From Cymbomonas tetramitiformis (Eukaryota; Chlorophyta; Pyramimonadophyceae; Pyramimonadales; Pyramimonadaceae): a DNA stretch of 64,000 bases. The position numbers and the translations under genes were made by a program. The stretch's first letter is position 1, and each line of letters opens with the position of its first letter. The stretch lies in the NCBI GenBank assembly GCA_001247695.2, contig LGRX02027929.1, forward strand, positions 1-64,000, read 5' to 3'. The notes under the pieces were generated by a model. It was not told where the DNA came from and made no database searches. It worked only from the letters and a program-made list of their open reading frames with translations. Positions 60,158-64,000 of this stretch are shown piece by piece.

Positions 60158-60310
60158 GTCTATGTTCTATGGTCTACGGTTTATATAAAGATATTTATTG
60201 TATTTTATATGTAAGATATATGTAAGATATATGTAAGATATATGTGAGTCTACAGTCTACGGTCTACGGTTTACATAAACATATTTCTTGTATATTTATG
60301 TATATCATAT
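60075..60310. repeat. tctatggtctatggt / tatgtaagata simple repeats
   Basis: Interspersed short repeats (ggtctatggtctatggttt, ggtctacggtttacataaac, atatgtaagatatatgtaag). They replace the missing C-terminal half of the gypsy pol and form the junction to the methyltransferase gene. Confidence 0.7.
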
Positions 60311-60365
60311 TGTCGATCTACTGATGTAAACACCACTAAGTCAGTTTTATTTCTTTTCGTATCTT

Positions 60366-61079
60366 ATGATGACCCAGTTATTCCACGCAGACTGTTTCGA
60401 TGTATTCCCAAATATCGACACGCACTCAGTTGATTTAGTGATACTTGATCTCCCATATAATCAAACAGCTTGTAAGTTCGATAAGAATAAAGTAGACTTA
60501 GATAATTTATGGAAAGAATTAAAAAGAATCGGAAAACCAAAAGCTGCGTACATATTCTTTTGCACGACACGTTTCGGTCATGAACTAATATCAAGTAATA
60601 AACCATATTTCCGACGTGATCTTTGTTACGTTAAGTCCATGTCGACTCTCTTTTATCACGCAAATTATCAAGAGCTAAGAGCACACGAAATGATCTACAT
60701 ATTTGCGAAAGGTCGGACTACATATAATCCTCAAAAGACTGACGGTCAACCTTACACACGTGTTCCCGGCCGACGCACAGAACTCTACGCAGGACAATCA
60801 CCGAGAGTAAATACCCAAAACACAGATGGAAAACGATTTCCTCGATCTGTTATACATATTGACAAAAGTAATTACAAGTCTACACACCCGACAGCAAAGC
60901 CATATGATATCATGCAATACATAATAAGAACTTATTCAAATGAAAATGATACAGTATTAGACCCTTTTATGGGTACTGGGAGTTCAGCTCAAGTCTGTTT
61001 AGATAATTCACGCAGATATATAGGGATTGAAAAAGATCATAAGTATTATCAGATAGCAAAAGAAATAACTGAAAGCTAG
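60366..61079 (+). CDS. DNA methyltransferase, N6-adenine/N4-cytosine (PF01555-like)
   Basis: 237 codons, complete, ending TAG. The order is that of class beta enzymes. Motif IV comes early (LVILDLPY, 25-31; catalytic DLPY in place of DPPY), followed by TACKFDKNKVDLDNLWKEL. A central region ends in HEMIYIFAKG, then HPTAKP at 174-179. The SAM-binding VLDPFMGTGSSAQ lies at 197-209, then RRYIGIEKD. These features are typical of bacterial, phage and large-algal-virus modification enzymes. No partner endonuclease is visible. Intronless and AT-rich. Whether it belongs to a mobile element, an endogenous virus or was transferred singly cannot be decided here. Confidence 0.9.
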   Translation: MMTQLFHADCFDVFPNIDTHSVDLVILDLPYNQTACKFDKNKVDLDNLWKELKRIGKPKAAYIFFCTTRFGHELISSNKPYFRRDLCYVKSMSTLFYHANYQELRAHEMIYIFAKGRTTYNPQKTDGQPYTRVPGRRTELYAGQSPRVNTQNTDGKRFPRSVIHIDKSNYKSTHPTAKPYDIMQYIIRTYSNENDTVLDPFMGTGSSAQVCLDNSRRYIGIEKDHKYYQIAKEITES

Positions 61080-61374
61080 CAAGTTATTATGCAATGATCT
61101 ATGCAATAATTTGTGAAGTGCTTTATGATATAATATCACTTTACAGGTATGCTCGGGTGCGTGTGTGACTCGGGTGCACAAGTGCACTTCAGGTGTTCGG
61201 ATGCTCGGATGTTGCAAGGCAAGCAAGTGAGTTAAGAAGTTTTTTTCACTGAACAGACTAAAAGCACATATTATAAAAGTGAAAAAGTACCAAAATAATA
61301 GCATATCAGCCACTTGGGCTCTCGGATGTTCGGATGTTCACGGCTACACTCAGATGTTAACTACCAGACTCGAA

Positions 61375-61977
61375 TTACGGCTGGGTTTTTCGTTTCTTGG
61401 CTGGAGGGGACGAGAGAAGCAGGCTGCGTGCCTCGAGCTGCACAATTCCGTCCTTTAAGAGCTCACGGAAATAAGTCAAGTGCTGAGCATCTTCTTGCGT
61501 CAAAGTCTGACCCTGGATAAGCACCGCCTCAGTTTTAAGCCTATCTATCTCACTGCTCTCAATGACAACTTGCTTGCAAGTGACGAATGAAGGGGCCACC
61601 GGCTTGTGGGGCTCGGATGCGAAGACGTTCCACTCCTCGTGTGCCTGTTCTAATTCCTTTGCCTGCTTGGCTACATCTGCTTGAAGGAAAGCAAGTTGTG
61701 CCTCCATAGCTTGAAACTTACGCATCGAAACAAACTGCGGGTCGCTAGACCCAGAACGAGCTGGCCCATCCGCTGCAGCTGGCGGGTCAGCGTGTGCACT
61801 TTCCACGTGCGAATCAAACATAGTCTTAATAGGCTCAAGCTGGTCTAACACAAACTTCTTAATTTCAGTGCGAATCTGACCCTTGGAAGTTTTTATTTTC
61901 TTATTCAAGTCGTCGACGTGCCACCACAAGTGGCCCTCTAGGTCACGCCACGTCCGAGATTCGCCTTCGTCGCTCAT
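61375..61977 (-). CDS. coiled-coil protein with C-terminal basic motif (second ORF of a spliced pair)
   Basis: 200 codons from the ATG at 61977, immediately after a gtgcag acceptor. Predicted helical, with heptad-like stretches (FQAMEAQLAFLQADVAKQAK; KELEQAHEEW). It ends in PPAKKRKTQP, a classical monopartite nuclear-localisation pattern. Not recognised as a family; size and composition would suit a capsid-like or DNA-associated protein of a mobile element. See the upstream ORF for the splicing relation. The frame stays open upstream to 62094, but that part lies within the proposed intron. Confidence 0.5.
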   Translation of the reverse strand: MSDEGESRTWRDLEGHLWWHVDDLNKKIKTSKGQIRTEIKKFVLDQLEPIKTMFDSHVESAHADPPAAADGPARSGSSDPQFVSMRKFQAMEAQLAFLQADVAKQAKELEQAHEEWNVFASEPHKPVAPSFVTCKQVVIESSEIDRLKTEAVLIQGQTLTQEDAQHLTYFRELLKDGIVQLEARSLLLSSPPAKKRKTQP

Positions 61978-61979
61978 AT

Positions 61980-62348
61980 CTGCACGCCACAGCACACGAT
62001 GCGAAACATTGAAGTGAATATTGAAGTGCGAAAGGTGATGCGAAGCGAAGAACTGAAGTGCGAAGGGACATGCGGAGTAACTGAAGTGCGACATGCGAAA
62101 CGTGATGCGAAGCTAAGAACTGAAGTGCGACATGCGAAGCGTGATGCGAAACTAATAACTGAAAATGCGAAGCGTGATGCGAAGCTAAGAACTGAAAATG
62201 CGGAAGGGACATGCGGAGTAACTAAAGTGCGACATGCGAAACGTGATGCGAAGCTAAGAACTGAAGTGCGAAACGTGATGCGAAACTAAGAACTGAAAAT
62301 GCGAAGCGTGATGCGAAGCTAAGAACTGAAAATGCGGAAGGGACTTAC
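61980..62348 (-). repeat. tandem-repeat intron between the two minus-strand ORFs
   Basis: On the minus strand this starts with a consensus AAG|GTAAGT donor (GT at 62347-62348) and ends with GTGCAG. From about 62030 to 62338 it consists of units built on gcgaagctaagaactgaagt and gcgacatgcgaaacgtgat. Intron status is inferred from splice signals only. Confidence 0.5.
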
Positions 62349-62349
62349 C

Positions 62350-63066
62350 TTAAAACTTGCGAGGTGCTTTCGACGAGCCCAACAAACTTCCAAGAGTCTC
62401 AGCGAGAGAACTTCTCGCCTCAGGCTGCGAACGTTTCTCCCCCACGTTCTGTAAGGCGGCTGGCTCACTAATGGGCGGATTAGGACCTACTATGTCGATT
62501 AAGTTAGGAGGTGCAGTAGCAGGGACTCCAGGAACAACTTGAGCCATAGGAGGAGCAGTAGGGAGAGTTAAATCGCTGCTAGTTTTCAAAGTAGAAACGT
62601 CAACTCCTTGTGCTTGCAAGGCAGCAAGGAGCTTATCGACACCCGCATTTTTCAAAGCGACCGCTTCAGTTTTCTCAGCTTCTTTTTTCGCGTCTAACAC
62701 TTCTTTTCCTACGATAGATGCGGAACGAGCGTCATAGAAAAAGTCGACATAGTCACTTCTCATAGTCGCATCAGGTATGTCAAATAGTAACTGGACGATA
62801 TTAGGGAGGCTTGGCTCCTCAATCAATAGCTTGTGTTCTCGTCCTTGGAAGGAGGTCACGAGAATCACAGCGTGCTCAGCAGTAGATATCAGTTCAGACC
62901 TGTGCCAAGTCGTAAAATTTTGAACTCGCTGCTGAATAGAATCAAGATTCGGGCGTTTCAACTCAGTCAAGAGAATAGCTTTTTCCTTTGCGACTAAGGC
63001 AGGATGCTTTTCAGCCTCTTCTTGTCTCTCCTCATAGGTATCATCATCAATAGCCAAAGAAGTCAT
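62350..63066 (-). CDS. hypothetical protein, possible gag-like (first ORF of a spliced pair)
   Basis: 238 codons, not recognised. It starts MTSLAIDDDTYEE. A charged helical N-terminal half includes HRSELISTAEHAVILVTSFQ and LLFDIPDATMRSDYVDFFYD. A second helix has KNAGVDKLLAALQAQGVDVS. The C-terminus is Pro- and Ser-rich (SLAETLGSLLGSSKAPRKF). The terminal TAA is followed at once by a consensus 5' splice site. Confidence 0.5.
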   Translation of the reverse strand: MTSLAIDDDTYEERQEEAEKHPALVAKEKAILLTELKRPNLDSIQQRVQNFTTWHRSELISTAEHAVILVTSFQGREHKLLIEEPSLPNIVQLLFDIPDATMRSDYVDFFYDARSASIVGKEVLDAKKEAEKTEAVALKNAGVDKLLAALQAQGVDVSTLKTSSDLTLPTAPPMAQVVPGVPATAPPNLIDIVGPNPPISEPAALQNVGEKRSQPEARSSLAETLGSLLGSSKAPRKF

Positions 63067-63224
63067 GATAGAAGTAGGTAAATAGAATAGATATCAAACA
63101 GCTGGACAGTCAACAGGCAGGGTCGAAAAGTTGGCTCGCACCTTGAAAACGCCGGCAGTGTTTTAGCAGAGCATGGATGTAAGTTCTCACTTAGATTGGC
63201 ATTTCAAATTATCCAATGACAGTG

Positions 63225-63675
63225 TTCCAGATAAACAATGGAATGTTCCAGGTCGACAATTGAATGTTCCAGGTCGACAATTGAATGTTCCAGGTTGACG
63301 ATCGTCCGTTCCGTGTCATTACATATTATCGGGATATTTTCGGCGGTTTTGATCGTATAATTCTTTTCGACCCAATGGTAGTGTTCCAGCATGGCAAACG
63401 AGTGCTCCACCGTGGAGAAAGTAATTATAGTCACTTATATACTGCTCCAGCATGGAAATAAATTTCAGACTCGTTTATTTAGTGTTCCAGCATGGCAAAC
63501 GAGTGCTCCACCGTGGAGAAAGTAATTATAGTCACTTATATACTGTTCCAGCATGGAAATAAATTTCAGACTCGTTTATTTAGTGTTCCAGCATGGCAAA
63601 CGAGTGCTCCACCGTGGAGAAAGTAATTATAGTCACTTATATACTGTTCCAGCATGGCAAACGAGTGTTTCAAGT
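63225..63675. repeat. two tandem arrays upstream of the hypothetical protein
   Basis: Three copies of gaatgttccaggtcgacaat lie at 63239-63300. Downstream, about three copies of a ~100-nt unit (tgttccagcatggcaaacga, gtgctccaccgtggagaaag, taattatagtcacttatata, ctgYtccagcatgg) run from 63381 to 63670. The ccaccgtgg core is itself palindromic. Confidence 0.8.
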
Positions 63676-64000
63676 CGGACTTTTATGTTTATACGCGAAA
63701 TTCACTGGAACTCTATGACGTAATAACTTCGAAAGCGTTCCTGCGTCCGAGGAGCATTTGAAATTATACACAGATTCCGCACAGACCTTCGATATTATTT
63801 AATCGAACGATTACAAAATACTTTAATCTGAAACCGTCGACCCACGACCCACGACCCACTGTCCAGGGGGGTCTGCGATCTGAAATCGGGCCCTGTAACA
63901 GTGCGTTTTTGGCTTTTCAGACTCAGAAAATATTTTTTAGACCCACTTTGCGTCATGGGTTCATTGAATAATATCTAACGTACACTATGAAGTGTTTCGA
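63676..64000. other. window end, nothing recognised
   Basis: AT-rich DNA with a short cgacccacgacccacgaccc repeat near 63838-63858. No gene or known element seen. Confidence 0.3.

Overview
This window reads as nuclear DNA of a flagellated, probably green-lineage protist. It carries spliced genes for an intraflagellar transport protein (IFT122), the autophagy E1 enzyme ATG7, a mitochondrial COX6B with a plant-like acidic N-terminus and a GT47 exostosin-like glycosyltransferase. GT-AG introns are numerous and many of them are built from minisatellites. The species cannot be fixed from sequence alone; a prasinophyte-type green flagellate is my best guess, with low confidence.

Layout. 0.3-0.6 kb: a MITE-like repeat. 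1.56-2.90 kb (-): COX6B in five exons. 5.37-9.66 kb (-): a Ty1/copia element whose pol ORF carries an NPPF adenine-methyltransferase-like domain in front of the integrase, with a frameshift inside the reverse transcriptase. 10.2-10.85 kb: a family of palindromic repeats. 13.60-27.54 kb (-): ATG7, 21 exons placed, broken up by tandem-repeat introns. 28.85-39.62 kb (+): IFT122, 21 exons that join in phase to 1208 codons plus stop, divergent from ATG7. 40.6-44.9 kb: a mobile-element nest. A 52-bp inverted repeat pair flanks a decayed methyltransferase-like gene, and that gene is interrupted by a 1.84-kb LTR element with an intact CTTGC target duplication. 46.8-48.1 kb (-): the exostosin-family gene. 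48.23-48.40 kb: a MITE. About 49.65-51.03 kb (+): an ankyrin-repeat gene fragment. 52.3-53.1 kb (-): an acidic ORF with one membrane segment.

The last 11 kb are AT-rich and different in style. They hold microsatellite-laden DNA, a truncated Ty3/gypsy element (gag with zinc knuckle, protease, RT) at 57.0-60.2 kb, an intact phage or bacterial-type DNA methyltransferase at 60.4-61.1 kb, and two coiled-coil or gag-like ORFs on the minus strand. Those two ORFs would be joined by removal of a repeat-filled intron so that only one in-frame TAA separates them.

The host genes are ordinary housekeeping functions: respiration, autophagy, cilium and glycosylation. The unusual theme is that three unrelated selfish-DNA contexts in one 64-kb window each carry, or sit next to, a different methyltransferase-like gene. 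Exon boundaries were set by reading splice sites and phase by eye against remembered family conservation; no alignment or database search was run.
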